This document shows positions 45,060 to 57,081 of a DNA stretch of 64,000 bases, one piece after another. A program made the translations under genes and the position numbers. The stretch covers positions 22,385,501-22,449,500 of the forward strand of contig NC_081808.1 of assembly GCF_030704535.1 (NCBI RefSeq), given 5' to 3'. Within the stretch, counting starts at the first letter, position 1, and the number at the start of each line of letters is the position of its first letter. Origin of the DNA: Vitis vinifera. Lineage: Eukaryota > Streptophyta > Magnoliopsida > Vitales > Vitaceae. Below the pieces are notes generated by a model, which did not search any database, was not told the origin of the DNA, and was given only the letters and a program-made list of their open reading frames with translations.

Positions 45060-46730
45060 TAAAAAAGCTGTTAGGTTTGCAGAAAAGAAGGAAAAATGAG
45101 AGCATGTTATTTCCTTTGCCATTCACTGTATTATATACAGGTTATAAGAAATATGTGTAAGCTGTATACAAGAGATATGGGTGAGCTACATGTGTATAAT
45201 TGAGGGAGAGAACATGGATATAAGAGATTCGCAGAGAAAATGGGTAGCGATTGCTACCAAAAATGGATATATGATGATCATTTATCATGAAGAGAAAGGA
45301 AGTAAACATTTAAATAAGCAGAATGTCAGACAGCTTAGGAATGACAATCAATTATCCGAGTGTAAACATGTAGCATAAAAGAAGGAAAGCAAGGCCAACA
45401 TGTGATGGCGATAATAATGATGATTGACGATCCTAAAAAGTCCTCTAATCATCTTACAGTGTTGTAATGAACAATCATTCACCTCATACATTGAAGCCTT
45501 AATATTCCTAGGAAGCTAGCTTTAAATGTCCTACCTCAGTGAAAATGGTCACCATTCACGATTACTCATCCCATGTACTAAAGATGTGATCGTCCTTGTA
45601 CATTGAGGAACAAACACCACGAAGATAATTGATCATTCTTACCAATCTTTGATCACCCTTGTGGAAATTCTTAATCTTGATTAGAGCTCAATTCCTATGG
45701 ATATACCTATTATCCATAAAATTATTTTATCCTCTTCTTTAAACATGATCCTGAATTGCAAAAGTTGTGAAATCAATCGGTTGAATGTATTCAAGAATTA
45801 TAGTAGATGTTCATTTTTGTCATAAGTAGACTATACTACTTCTTCACATATAACTTCTTTGAGAAGGTTTTCATCATGCACAATCACTCTAAACCATTAC
45901 AAATATCTTCTACCATGGCTTTATCGAGTTCATATTATATATTGCCTCATTAAAAAGATTTAAATGGATCACACTAGCAACCTTATTAATTATTATTTAT
46001 CTCTTAAACATCTCATTTGTCATATATAGTCTTACACACTTTTTGTTCAATGAATAGATTTTTAATTTGTTGTTGCATCAGAAAATTTATTTCCATAAAA
46101 TTTTACTATTTTGTGCTTAACCCCAAAGATTATATATCAATTACGATATTATTTGATATAGAGAATCAGATGAGAAATAAATTAAAAATAATAATAATAA
46201 ACAACTAAACAATCACATGAGAACACATGATAAAACAAGGTTGCAAAGTATATCTATGTTCATGCGACGAAAGGAAATAAATTTATTATAGTAATTAAAG
46301 TCCTAAAAACTTTTAAATCCTAATTTTTTTTTTTTACAAAAAATGAATCATCATTTCAATCAAAATGTCTTCATCATATAATTGTACAGCAAAATCTTAA
46401 GAATAACATATTTTCTAATAAAAAATTATGTAAATAAAAATATTAAAAATAGACTCAAAATTGCTAGCTTTTGAGATTCTTTTCAACAGTCACTTCAAAG
46501 AATTTTAAGTAAACAACTCTAGTGGGCTCATTTAGTGGATAGCAATGAGGCCATTAAGAGGACGATAGAGTATCAGTCGGTTGTATCCTAATCCCACGAT
46601 GCCACTCTCATCCCTGTAAAGGCGAGAATTTATGAATTAATTTGCACAAAAAGGAGCGTCATGCAACTATAGCCAAATTACGTGACGTTCTCATCCTGAT
46701 CACTCACCACCGTACATTTTTTTCCCTTTT
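45060..46730. other. Intergenic region upstream of the acyl-activating enzyme gene
   Basis: No gene recognised. The last few hundred bases should contain the promoter; a TATA-like TTTATATTA is at about 46727-46735, roughly 105 bp before the start codon. Confidence 0.4.
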
Positions 46731-46837
46731 ATATTAGGTTTTATGGGCTGAGTCAGAAATCACATGAATGCCCTTCTTATACCGTCATTCTTGTTCTTCT
46801 CCTGATCAAGGGGAAGAACAATACTTGGACTGCATTC

Positions 46838-49800
46838 ATGGAGGGTCTGATTCAATGTTCTGCGAATTACGTGCCCTTGTCTCCTATATGCTTCTTAGAG
46901 AGAGCAGCTGTTGTTTATGGAGATAAAGACTCCATCATTTATGGCACGGTGAGGTATACCTGGAGAGACACTCTTCAACGATGTGTCAACCTGGCTTCTG
47001 CTCTGTCACGTCTGGAGATTTTCCCTGGTGATGTGGTAAAGTTTGCTCAGCCTTCCTTGGAATACTTGATTAATACCTTGTCCTTATTGAATCAATGGGC
47101 TGCAGTACTCAGCTCTTCCTTTTGCTTAATTATTATTATTATTATTATTATTTAACTTTGAAAAGAATATCACCCCCTCAAAATTAATTTAAACTCGAAG
47201 AAGTTTAACGTTCAAAATTTGTAGAATCAAAATTAAGAAGCTTTTGTAGAGGAACCTTCTGAATAGCTGACTGTAAGTAAACGATGGAAGCCAGGGGTCA
47301 ACTGCGTAGTACAAAGTGATGTAACATGGAAGTACTAATCTCTTATCAATTGTTTAATTTCTCAATTATTTTTCATTGGCAAAGATTATGGAGATGGAGA
47401 CATTAGTACGCATGTTATTTAAGTATAATGGTCATTTAAATAAGCACCTGGTAGTGGGTGCACAAACTAGTGTCCTACACCGATTAGTCACGTCTTTCTT
47501 TGTTCCGTCCTTTCTAATTATGGTGACAACATGTAGAGAATATGCTTGCGTGAGTGGATTTGTTCATTCAAAGTCTTCTTATTTTTTTTTCTATAAGGAC
47601 AATATTATATATGTCAAGGTTGAGAATCTTGTAGTTATGTCACATCAACATGATGTAATTTTAATTTTGATTCATATGATTTTTTTTTAATTGGCTTTTA
47701 CGTGCTAAATTGACATGTATCAAGTGATACAATCATGTTATGTATTTAGATGTTATTATATTTTATTAGACTCAATCATTTTGTATCTTATTTCTTATTG
47801 TTTATACTCAATCTTATTTTTAAAATTTTTCTATTTTCTTTACTTTTTAATTATTTTTATGATAATTTTTATATCAAATACTATTAACAATTTATACTAT
47901 TGTTTAAACCTTTCTCAAATTAATTAAATAAATATTTAAAAAGTTATAGAATAATTCTTAAATCATAAAAATAAATTCACTTTTTTAAGAATATTATAAT
48001 CATTTAAGTAGTGTTTTTTATTTAATTTTAAATAGAATTAGAAACTAAATATTGTTTAATAGTATTAAGTATCAAATTATTTATTTTTATAATATTTTAT
48101 TTCTATTAAATATTAAAAAATAAAGAAAAAGCTAAATACATTGACTTTTTCTATTTAAAAAAAAATTTAAATTTGAAAGTAAATTTCTTTCAATAAAAAA
48201 CAAACACCTTCCAAAACAAAAATTATCATCAATTGATTTTTTTTTCTTACTACAACATTTTCTTTCTATCTTTATCTTTTTTTCAAGACTCCCTATCGAA
48301 ATCTTTTTTTAATTTTTTTTATTCTCTTCTTTATTCTTCGTATGATATATTTCCATCTTTGGTTCTCCCTTTCAATAATAAATTACACTCCGGTTCCCCC
48401 TTTGAATATTAAATTCTTGTTGCTTTTATTTCAATATGGGTTTAAAGTAGGCATGAAGAACAAAAATAAAACTTTGGTATGGTCCATGAATCTACTTATA
48501 ATTAAGAGAAGATTACACATTGATTTTTTATATATATTTAATTCATTACCTCGAACATTAACTTTTTGAAGTCAACCAAACTTACGCGGTAGTTCTATAA
48601 TACAATTCTATTCATGGCCACTATCATTAAGGATTAATTTAGAAGTATCTCTGTGGAATCCCAAATGAAAGAACAAGTTTCTTTCCGAAGCCACAATGGA
48701 AGGCACAAATTTTTAATCAAGGCGCACTGAGATGAAGTCTAAATGCTTAAAGTAGATTCTCTATCCTTGAATTCATTCTTAGATGGTTGTTGCACTTAAT
48801 AAATTGATTTCCATGGTTTCCCAGTATACCCTGATATTCAAATCATTGAAACAACAAATGCTTCCTGAATCTTGAATTATGTCACCTATTTGAAAATAGT
48901 TTGTTCTATGGCAAGTTGAAGCTTTGAAACCTTGCTTTTGTCCATGGCAGGTCGCAGCTTTGGCCCCAAACATACCAGCCCTCTACGAATTGCATTTTGG
49001 TGTTCCAATGGCTGGGGCAATTCTATCTGCTCTTAACCCAAGGCTGGACTCAACCATGTTGGCATTGATACTACAGCAGTTAGAGGCCAAAATCATTTTT
49101 GTAGACTACCAATTCCTTCAAGTCTTCCTACAAGCATTAGACATTCTCTCAGAGGCCAAAATTAAGCCACCCATCCTTGTCCTGATATTGGAGTGTTGTC
49201 ATCCAGCAACATTCTCCAGTACTATTGAAAAAATCCCAGCTGGTAACTTGGATTATGATGGCCTTCTTGCTATGGGACAGCCTGATTTTGAGATAATACG
49301 ACCCAGCAATGAGTGTACTCCCATCTCTGTGAATTACACTTCAGGCTCTACGGGGAATCCGAAAGGGGTAGTATACAGTCATAGAGCAGCCTATCTCAAT
49401 TCCCTGGCCGTAATATTTCGCAGTGATTTGAAACAAATGCCTGTGTTTCTATGGACAGTTGACATGTTTCGCTGCAATGGCTGGTGCTTCCCCTGGACAG
49501 TGGCTGCTCTTTGTGGAACCAATATCTGCCTTAGAAAAGTATCTGCCAAAGTCATTTATGGTGCTATATTTCTTCACAATGTAACTCACTTTTGTGGTGC
49601 GCCTTCCCTTTTGAACTTAATTGCAGATGCAGCAGTCACTGATCAGAGGCCACTTCCCCACAAGGTTGATATAGTGATTGCTGGTGCCTTGCCACCACCT
49701 CAAGTTCTCATGAAGGTTGTAGAATTGGGATTCAATGTGACGCATTCATATGGGATGACAGAAGCCCTTGGTCCTGTGACAGCCAGACTGTGGCACCCAG

Positions 49801-50399
49801 AGCCAAATTCTTACCAACACGCAAAGATAAAGTGTTGCCAAGGGCTTCACAACCTGATAATGGAAGGGGTTGATGTAAAAGATCCAAGTACCATGAAAAG
49901 CGTACCACGTGATAGGAAAACTATCGGCGAGGTGATGTTTAGGGGGAATACTATGATGATGGGGTACCATAAAAATTTGAAAGCCACTCAAGAAGCTTTT
50001 AGAGGCGGGTGGTATCGGACTGGGGACCTCGCAGTCATGCATCCCGACGGTTACATACAGATGAAGGACCGCTCCAAGGATGTGATCATTTCTGGGGTAA
50101 AGACTATAAGCACCATCGAGATAGAGGCAGTGCTAGTTGGTCATCCAATGGTTATGGAGGTCGCTGTTGTTGGAAGACCTGATGATTGTTTGGGAGAGAC
50201 GCCATGTGCGTTTCTAAAGTTGAAGGAAGGGTGTGCTACAAGTGCTGACGAGATCACTAATTTTTGTGCAGAGCGATTGCCGACTTATATGGTTCCCCAA
50301 ACCATAATTTTTGGAGATTTACCGGTCAATTCCACTGGAAAGATACAAAAATTTGTTCTCAGGGAAAAGGCTAAGGCGGTAGGCAAACTTCCACCCTGA
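46838..50399 (+). CDS. Acyl-activating enzyme (AMP-binding acyl-CoA synthetase, AAE1-like), two exons (46838..47035, 48951..50399), 548 aa
   Basis: Exon 1 (66 codons) joins exon 2 in phase 0 across [21 protein letters not shown] with good GT-AG sites and a 1915-nt intron. The enzyme family activates a carboxylic acid with ATP and passes it to CoA. Landmarks: P-loop [13 protein letters not shown] at about residues 194-206, [31 protein letters not shown] then [17 protein letters not shown], and the C-terminal [14 protein letters not shown] holding the catalytic Lys. Length fits the plant AAE1/AAE5/AAE7/AAE11 group (about 550 aa). Two oddities. The C-terminus is GKLPP, without the SRL-type peroxisomal signal usual in that group, so a cytosolic location is likely. 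The normally conserved GGENIS after IIS reads GVKTIS. The natural substrate cannot be predicted. Confidence 0.9.
47128..47153. repeat. (ATT)n microsatellite in intron 1 of the acyl-activating enzyme gene
   Basis: About eight ATT units shortly after the 5' splice site. Confidence 0.9.
48009..48211. mobile_element. MITE related to the 25340 element, inserted in the AAE intron
   Basis: Begins near GTAGTGTTTTTTATTTAATT and ends ATAAAAAACAAACACC. In reverse orientation it matches the element at 25340-25617 over ATTTTAAATAGAA, TGTTTAATAGTATTAA and AATATTTTATTTCTATTAA. The middle is shortened and the terminal repeats have diverged, so this copy is older. Boundaries approximate. Confidence 0.6.
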
Positions 50400-51836
50400 T
50401 GATCTAAAAATCGCAGTTGTCTTTTGATAAAAGACATGGTGTTTTATGGTTGATATATGTATATATATGATAAAAGACATCTTGTGTGTTTATGGTTTTG
50501 TAAGGAGTATGCACAAAAGAGTGATTTATATATATTATGGGTACTAACCCGGCTCTCAAAGCCCATAGATGCACTCACGCGTGGGAATGAAATCTTAATT
50601 GGTCCTAAGCTTAACCTATAAAGATAAGGTGGCTCTAAACATAAGGGAGTGGGTTAAAGGGATCCCTAACAAAATTGATCGTACCATCCTACGGTACGTA
50701 ACCCTCTATACGCCTCCGAAGAAACGGGGTGCTTCCATGTAATGTGGTCATCACCTCTACACATGCACTACCTCGCTTCCCAGGGGGTTTCCTAATGACA
50801 AGGTTCTCACATCTCTCAACACTCAAGGGTAATCTATTGTGGATAATGATGTGTGTGGGTGCATCCGAAAACCTATGATCTAAAATAAACAAAGAAAACA
50901 CACTGGACGCACGAGTATCCATGAAATCTAGCTTTGGGCTATACAAGTCTTCAAAGATCGGACTCCAAGCAAGATCAATATGTTGACCACCTCCATAGTG
51001 CTCCCAAACATAGATATAGTCCATTGCTAGACCCTACTCCTAACCACCGACTTGGTCGAAAGACAATCAGAAAGTAACAAGTCTCACATGAAGTATGTGA
51101 ATAAAGGAAACAAGGTCGACCAAGACTAGGTATTTGGAAATAAGAGGATACAAGTGTGTCCCACACAATCAAGCAATAGGCAATCATACAAAAGAAGAGG
51201 GAATCATACAACAACTAGTCATGCAAAAGACAGGTGTAAAATAGCAAACCATCGGCGTCCTAACTAAACAAAAGTGATAGTGAATCATGCTAAAGTGAAC
51301 AAACAATTAGATAATCATGTAAGACAAGCAAGTATAAAGACATGTTAAGATATCAAATCAAGCAAGCAAGCAAATTAAATCACTTGACCTTAAAGGAAGG
51401 TACCCTCTAATAGACCAATTAAATGTCATATTTTTTTCAATTAGTGTTCAAGCTTGATCTTCTATGAAACCGGAGATTTTGGGTTTGATCCTCAGTGGAG
51501 TCACCAATTTGTGGACCTACATTTTTCACTATATGTCCTCAGTCGATTAGTGAAACTCACTTTTGTTTAAGGAAAAATTGCATTTTATAAAATATTGAAG
51601 TCACCACTTACTTTTATTTATTTTTAAAGGGAAAATCAAGTAAGAACAAAACCCCTAAAAATGACTTCTAACTTTTGGAAAAGTTGTCTACAAAAAACTC
51701 GAGTCCCAGTTTAGGGATTAGGTTACCTATTGGGAAAGTACTTTCAAAGGGGTAGCACCCCTATAAGCCTTAACAAGGTCTTTACTAGTTAAGTTGAGGG
51801 AAATATAGCAATTAGTCAGTTGATTATGGATATTTA
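50400..51836. other. 3' flank of the AAE gene, then repetitive DNA with Gypsy-like character
   Basis: The first ~130 bases are the likely 3' UTR of the AAE gene. From about 51470 the sequence (CCTCAGTGGAGTCACCAATT, then a stretch with GAAGTCACCACTTACTTTTA and GGTTACCTATTGGG) resembles untranslated or LTR-adjacent parts of plant Gypsy elements, as I remember them. There is no coding domain and no paired LTR. No other gene seen. Confidence 0.35.
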
Positions 51837-51955
51837 GAGTGCATTTGGTAATGATTTTAGAAAACGTTTCTAATATTTCTAACACTTGAATGATAGAAAA
51901 TTTTAAATGTTAAAAATGTTAGAAGTGTTTTCTAAAATCACTGTCAAACGGGCTC
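51837..51955. mobile_element. 119-bp hairpin MITE with TTA target duplication
   Basis: Terminal inverted repeats GAGTGCATTTGGTAATGATT and, at the right end read backwards, GAGCCCGTTTGACAGTGATT, continue into TTAGAAAAC and a nearly complete fold-back across the whole element. TTA flanks both sides (51834-51836 and 51956-51958). Non-autonomous, no coding capacity. Confidence 0.65.
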
Positions 51956-51958
51956 TTA

Positions 51959-53049
51959 GATGTGCAAAGGTGATTTTTGAAATTCTATTAACACTAGCAA
52001 GCCAAACAAGAATTCAAAATACAATCATAAAGAAAGGATTATATTTCATACCTGAATCGTAACTTAAGCACTATAACAAGACATTAATGGTGAGTTTAGA
52101 AAATAAAGCACACATCATGCATTTTACCTTAGTCTCTTAGTCAAACATAACAAGTCAAACAAACAATAAATATATATATATATATATATGCTAAACATGA
52201 CAATCACATACGAAGCAATACATAATGATCATATATAAAACAATACATAATTTATGGAATTAAAATTCAAAGGTAAAATGAGTAGCTGAATAACATAGAT
52301 AATTCAGAATGTGTTTTCACAAGACATGGAAGGTTAGATCAAAATTATAGTAATAAATAATAAAATAAAGAAATCCTAGCTAAATAGCATAGCAAAAATT
52401 ATCAGAGTATACAAAGTTATCAATTATCACATACATCTTGCATATTATTCTTAAAAAATTTATGGTTATGATTATAACAAGTAGTAAAAGTGGTAGCAAA
52501 AATAAATTTTGAAAAGATTCTTTTATGTTGGAGTCCTATCAAATCCCGAATTAGTATTCATAAGATTCACCTGTGTATTCCCATTAGCTTGGGAGCACAA
52601 GTTCAAATCTATGTTAAGAAAATAAAGTTTTAGAAAATTAAGAAAAAGGAATGCAACCTGGATAAAACTAAGTTACATATTTTTTTTAAAACAAACTTAG
52701 ATCTTGGCCTTAAAAACCTGGAATGGATTTTTTTTTTAAAAAATATTTAAATTCCTTTTAGAATGATTTTAGGAAATCCAAAGGAACCATGTGATTTGAT
52801 ACATCCAAAACACTGGACACAAAAATGGAGTTTTTTTTATTTATTTCTAATTTAAAAGGGGTTTGAAAACAAAAGAATTATCAAGATGGATCCTCTTATT
52901 GGCTACCTTTCATTTAGGATCAAGGAGCCACATCATTTATGGAGAAAAATTCATTTTTTGAAAGAAAAGAAGTGATTTTGACTTAATTCAAAATGTCAAT
53001 TTCTAAAAATCTTTTTCTAAAAATCAATCTTTCAAAGATAAACAACTAA
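51959..53049. other. Intergenic AT-rich DNA, no gene seen
   Basis: A TA microsatellite lies at about 52170-52190. The remainder has only short frames without motifs. Confidence 0.4.
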
Positions 53050-54734
53050 CATCATGAATTTTAACTAAATCACAAACAAATAACATGCTTTCAAATATAA
53101 AAGATCAAACATGAATTTTAATAAGGAGATCTGATTCCCAATCAAGCCAATATGCTTTCAAAATAAATAAACACCATGAGTGGTAACAAGAAACTATGCC
53201 TTAAAAGAAAAACGAGCTTTAAAAGATGAGCAACCATAATTCTAAATAGCATGAATATAAATAAATAACATTAATCTAAAATAAGAATGAGGCTAAGTCC
53301 TAAGAACTTCTAAACCTTCCAAGATAAATTTTTAATTCAATAACACAAACAAATTGCATGAATAATAACTGGAAGATCTAAATCCTAAGACTACCAAGTT
53401 TCCAAAAAAGACAACTTTTAATATGATAACACAATCAAAATACATGAATAATAACAAGAGGATCTAAAACCTCATAACTACTAAATTTTCAAAAATGAGA
53501 ACTTTCAATATCATGGAAAATATTCGAATGACATGAAACTAAAAATAAGAAGATCAAATATTAAAATTATCAAACTTTCATTACAAGACTTTTAATAGCA
53601 TGGGAAATAATCTAATGATATGAAGCTAAAACAAGAAGATTAAAACCTAAGAATTAATAAACTATAAGGGATAAGACTTTTAATGTCATGTGAAAATGAT
53701 CTAATAATACTCAAATGATATGGATTATCAATACCTAAGATTAAAAGGTCAAAGGACAACAAAAAAAAAAAAATCAATATGGGTTAATAATGATAATAAC
53801 AATTTTAAACTAACATGAATTAATTGCATCAGGGGTCAAGGAAACTGAACCTAAAAAAAATAAAAATAAAAATATATACTAACATCTAGTTTATAAAACT
53901 AACATCAAACTACCAACAATAAATTTTAAGAATCATGGAATAGCAAGATCAATGGCATCCAAGCCTAGAGATGTTAAGAACATGCACTGACAATAAAATA
54001 TCGAAAATTAATAACTAGGAAATATTGAAACACGAGATATTAAATTAGTGAAAACTACTTCTTAAAATATTAAGAACATGTACTAAAATGAAATATTGAA
54101 AACTGACAACTCGAATATCAAAACATGAGAAAATAAATTAATGGAAACTAACCCTAAAATCATTAAGAGCCTAAATTAATGGGGAACAACCAAACTAATG
54201 CTGGAGATAATAAAAGCATGAACTAATTTAGGTTTAATAAGAATGAATAATTGGAAAATAATAAAAACTAACATCTAAGGATATTTAAATCACAAACTAA
54301 TAAGAGGTAAATAAAAACTAAAACCCTATAATTTAAAGAAAACTATTGAACAACATGGATCAACCAAAATATTAATTAATAATTCAAAGAGCAATATAAA
54401 TCAACATGGATCAACCAAAACCAAAAACTAAAAATTCAAGAAGTGATATATACTAACATAGGTTATTAAAATCAACAATTAAAAGCTCAGAGGTATATAA
54501 AAATTAACATAGGCCATCAAATTAAAAATTAAAAATTCAAAGGACCACAAAAAATTAACATGGATCAACCAAAATAATGATTAATAATTTTAAGGACAAC
54601 ACAAATTAACATTGATCGACCAAAACTACAAATTAAAAGTTCAAGGAGCAATATAAATTAACATAGATATTTAAAATTAACAATAAATGATTTTATGAAA
54701 AGTATAAACTAACATGGATATTCAAAATTTGCAA
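53050..54734. repeat. Degenerate minisatellite arrays (units ~87 bp, then ~60 bp), strongly A-biased
   Basis: Between about 53358 and 53710 a unit starting ATGAA(T/A)..., with a GA(A/G)GAT(C/T)(T/A)AAA core and ACTTTTAAT(A/G)T, repeats four times at 85-90-bp spacing (53358, 53443, 53533, 53620). From about 54340 to 54734 a different unit with TAACATGGATCAACCAAAA, then AATTAA(A/T)AATTCAA(A/G)GA(G/C)CA, repeats about seven times at ~60 bp. Copies are well diverged. The + strand is very A-rich and G-poor throughout. Confidence 0.75.
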
Positions 54735-54739
54735 CAAAC

Positions 54740-54962
54740 TGTTGAAATTGATGAATGATAGTTTTTCATTCATACTTTCTTTGTTCATGTACAGAGTATA
54801 TATAGAGGGTAATCACCATTCTAAGAATGGGAAATGATGATACAAGGAAAGAATAATATAAGGAAATAACAACTAATATCCTAATATCTCAACTTTCCTA
54901 ATATCTCAATATTCATAATATCTTAACTTTCCTAATATCTAAACATTCCTAATATCTCAACA
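54740..54962 (-). repeat. Left LTR (3' LTR of the element)
   Basis: 223 bp, + strand bounds TGTTGAAATT...TCTCAACA. It contains internal short repeats CCTAATATCT(C/A)AAC and a TATA-like ATATATAG at about 54799. Confidence 0.95.
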
Positions 54963-54974
54963 CTCCCCCTCAAG
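54963..54974 (-). other. Polypurine tract of the Copia element
   Basis: CTTGAGGGGGAG on the - strand directly before the 3' LTR, the place and composition expected for the plus-strand primer. Confidence 0.85.
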
Positions 54975-55081
54975 TTGGTGCATAGATGTCACACATGCCC
55001 AACTTGTCTAAAAATTTTGAGAATACTTGACTTGAGACAGCTTTGGTAAAGATATCGGCTAACCAATCTTGCTTTCCACCT
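54970..55081 (-). pseudogene. C-terminal end of Copia pol (RNase H tail)
   Basis: The - strand reads GGKQDWLADIFTKAVSSQVF then SKFLDKLGMCDIYAPT and TGA. This matches the well-known end of Copia polyproteins (QLADIFTKAL...FL..KLGM). It is preceded directly by gag-derived sequence and stops, so the whole of pol before it has been deleted. Confidence 0.8.
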
Positions 55082-55137
55082 TGGATCAACTAAGGCTTCC
55101 TGCACACTGTTAGGAATAACTACAATAGATAATTGAT

Positions 55138-55533
55138 TTACAAATGACTTATTTGATTCAAACCTTTGGCAGTGAAGGCTTTTTGATTCAAAGTGAAAAC
55201 TTGTAATTCATCACTTCCATCATAGAAGGCCTTTGATAATGCACTCCAAATTTCTTGTGCGGTGGGTAAGCGTAAATAACGCTTCATAATTTTTGGACTC
55301 ATGGACATTAACAACCATCTCTTCACCTTTTGATTCTCAGCATACCATTTTTTATATCCATCTTCTGACTCTTTTGGTATATTTGTCTTACCTCGGATGT
55401 AGGAAAGTTTTTCCCATTCGGCAATATGCATCTCCACGAGTTGTGACCAAACGTCATAGTTTGATTCAATCAAAATAATTCCTGGATTGAAAGTACCTTC
55501 AAATTGAAAAACAATAGTACTTTTTTCACTCAT
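55138..55533 (-). pseudogene. Truncated Copia gag (UBN2/gag-polypeptide type), 131 aa
   Basis: Open frame beginning MSEKSTIVFQF, with NYDVWSQLVEMHI, ENQKVKRWLLMSMSP, RYLRLPTAQEIWSALSKAFY and DELQVFTLNQKAFTAK, the pattern of the N-terminal gag domain in plant Copia elements. It ends with ISHL just after the deletion point, before the rest of gag and the CCHC zinc knuckle. The frame has no internal stop. Confidence 0.85.
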
Positions 55534-55602
55534 TTTTTTTTCTCTCGCAAAGGAGGGACGATTGTTGGCCTTACGGCAAAATATCCAGGATTTCAGTTCC
55601 CT

Positions 55603-55615
55603 GGCTCTGATACCA
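55603..55615 (-). other. Primer-binding site (initiator tRNA-Met)
   Basis: TGGTATCAGAGCC on the - strand, immediately after the 5' LTR. This is the standard sequence complementary to the 3' end of plant initiator methionine tRNA. Confidence 0.92.
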
Positions 55616-55838
55616 TGTTGAAATTGATGAATGATAGTTTTTCATTCATACTTTCTTTGTTCATGTACAGAGTATATGTAGAGGGTAATCACCATTCTAA
55701 GAATGGGAAATGATGATACAAGGAAAGAATAATATAAGGAAATAACAACTAATATCCTAATATCTCAACTTTCCTAATATCTCAATATTCATAATATCTT
55801 AACTTTCCTAATATCTAAACATTCCTAATATATCAACA
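55616..55838 (-). repeat. Right LTR (5' LTR of the element)
   Basis: 223 bp, + strand bounds TGTTGAAATT...TATCAACA, identical to the left LTR except for one A/G and one C/A difference. Confidence 0.95.
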
Positions 55839-55843
55839 CAAAC

Positions 55844-57081
55844 AACTTTATGAAAATGAATAAATAAACAAACAAATTTTTATGAATATTATAAAGCTAC
55901 ATAGATATTAGTTTTCGTTTGTTTCATTTTAAATTTATAACAATGTAAACCAATAACAATATGATGACCCACCACATTCACTTTAATTTTTAATTCAATG
56001 AAACAAACCACTAGCATCCAAACATTCTTGACTCTATATTATATTAAAAAAAAAAAAACAATGTGTTCCCATGAAGCGATGCATGTCGAAAGCTCCTTTG
56101 TGATGGAAAGATGCCAACAATGGTTTCAAAGTGGTAGCCCCTCAACGTGGCAACCTTCTTTCATGTGAAAATGACGGCTAGTTCTATTGGTTTTCCCATA
56201 GAGAGTGTGTCCCAATGGTCGAGTGATCAACTCGTGCATGAAGATGGAGAGAGGTTGTCGATGGTGAATTGGTTCTACAATTCTGGTAGTGCGCGCTAGG
56301 ATGATGGCTCCTTTGCTGCATCTTCCTTTCCAAAAATTGTGATTGTTGTCCTCAGAAAAATTCTAATTGTTGTCCCATATAAAAAAAAAAAAAAAAAAAA
56401 AAATCTGAACATCCACTACTCTATAAATTATGATTATTGTTTTTCAAATTCTCTGAAATGGAGAGAGGACCACCCTCTATGTGCGATCTCTTTTCAGAAA
56501 AATCCTCACAGTACTTCGAATCTCTTCCCCAACATGCTTAAACTTGCTTCTCAACCCTCACCTTGAAAATTCCACCAAAACATTGAATGACACGAGCCAT
56601 CAAGCTATTAGAAGAAGCATCATGGTCATCGGTGTAGATGACACAATCTAGGTCAGAGATTTTTTTTTGGATGGCTTTGACAGCACGCCATAAGACCCTC
56701 TCACCATCACCGCCATCATTGGTAAATGGATGGAAGAATCCGAACCCCCGTCATCTATTGCTCCTATGTTTGATGATCGAATGTGATATATAACTCAAAC
56801 TTAAGGCTATTGTACCTGAAATTTAGGCATCATACCACAACCTCATTCGCCAATGATCTCTGATTTTCTTGCTTTCAGTTGGATTAAATGATCGAATATG
56901 TCGAAAAGTCGAAAAAGTTCCTCTCAAGTATTGATAACCCCCTAAATGTCGTGGCTTCCAAAATCTGATGTGGATTATTTCCTCTCAACTTACTAGAATG
57001 TGGTTTGGAACTCACAAAATGGTGCATGATACAGCTTCATGCGTCCTTCTATGGTGTAAATAGCAAGCAAGCATCCTTGCT
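55844..57081. other. Intergenic, no gene seen
   Basis: After a short continuation of the minisatellite-like A-rich sequence, 56050-57060 is more complex DNA without a supportable gene. A poly(A) run lies at about 56379-56402. Confidence 0.4.

Larger units (their letters stand above)
54740..55838 (-). mobile_element. Complete but internally deleted Copia-type LTR retrotransposon, 1099 bp
   Basis: Two 223-bp LTRs, differing at only two positions, flank about 650 bp of internal sequence read on the - strand. All ends are intact: 5-bp target duplication CAAAC (54735-54739 and 55839-55843), LTRs starting TG and ending CA, a primer-binding site complementary to initiator tRNA-Met directly inside the right LTR, and a polypurine tract inside the left LTR. 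Internally only the N-terminal gag and the last ~35 residues of pol remain, so protease, integrase and reverse transcriptase are deleted. It could only have moved with help from a full-length relative. The LTR match indicates a recent insertion, into the minisatellite. Confidence 0.95.

Noticed and set aside
53050..54734. CRISPR array
   Set aside because: Repeats are degenerate, not spaced by unique spacers, and the DNA is plant nuclear.
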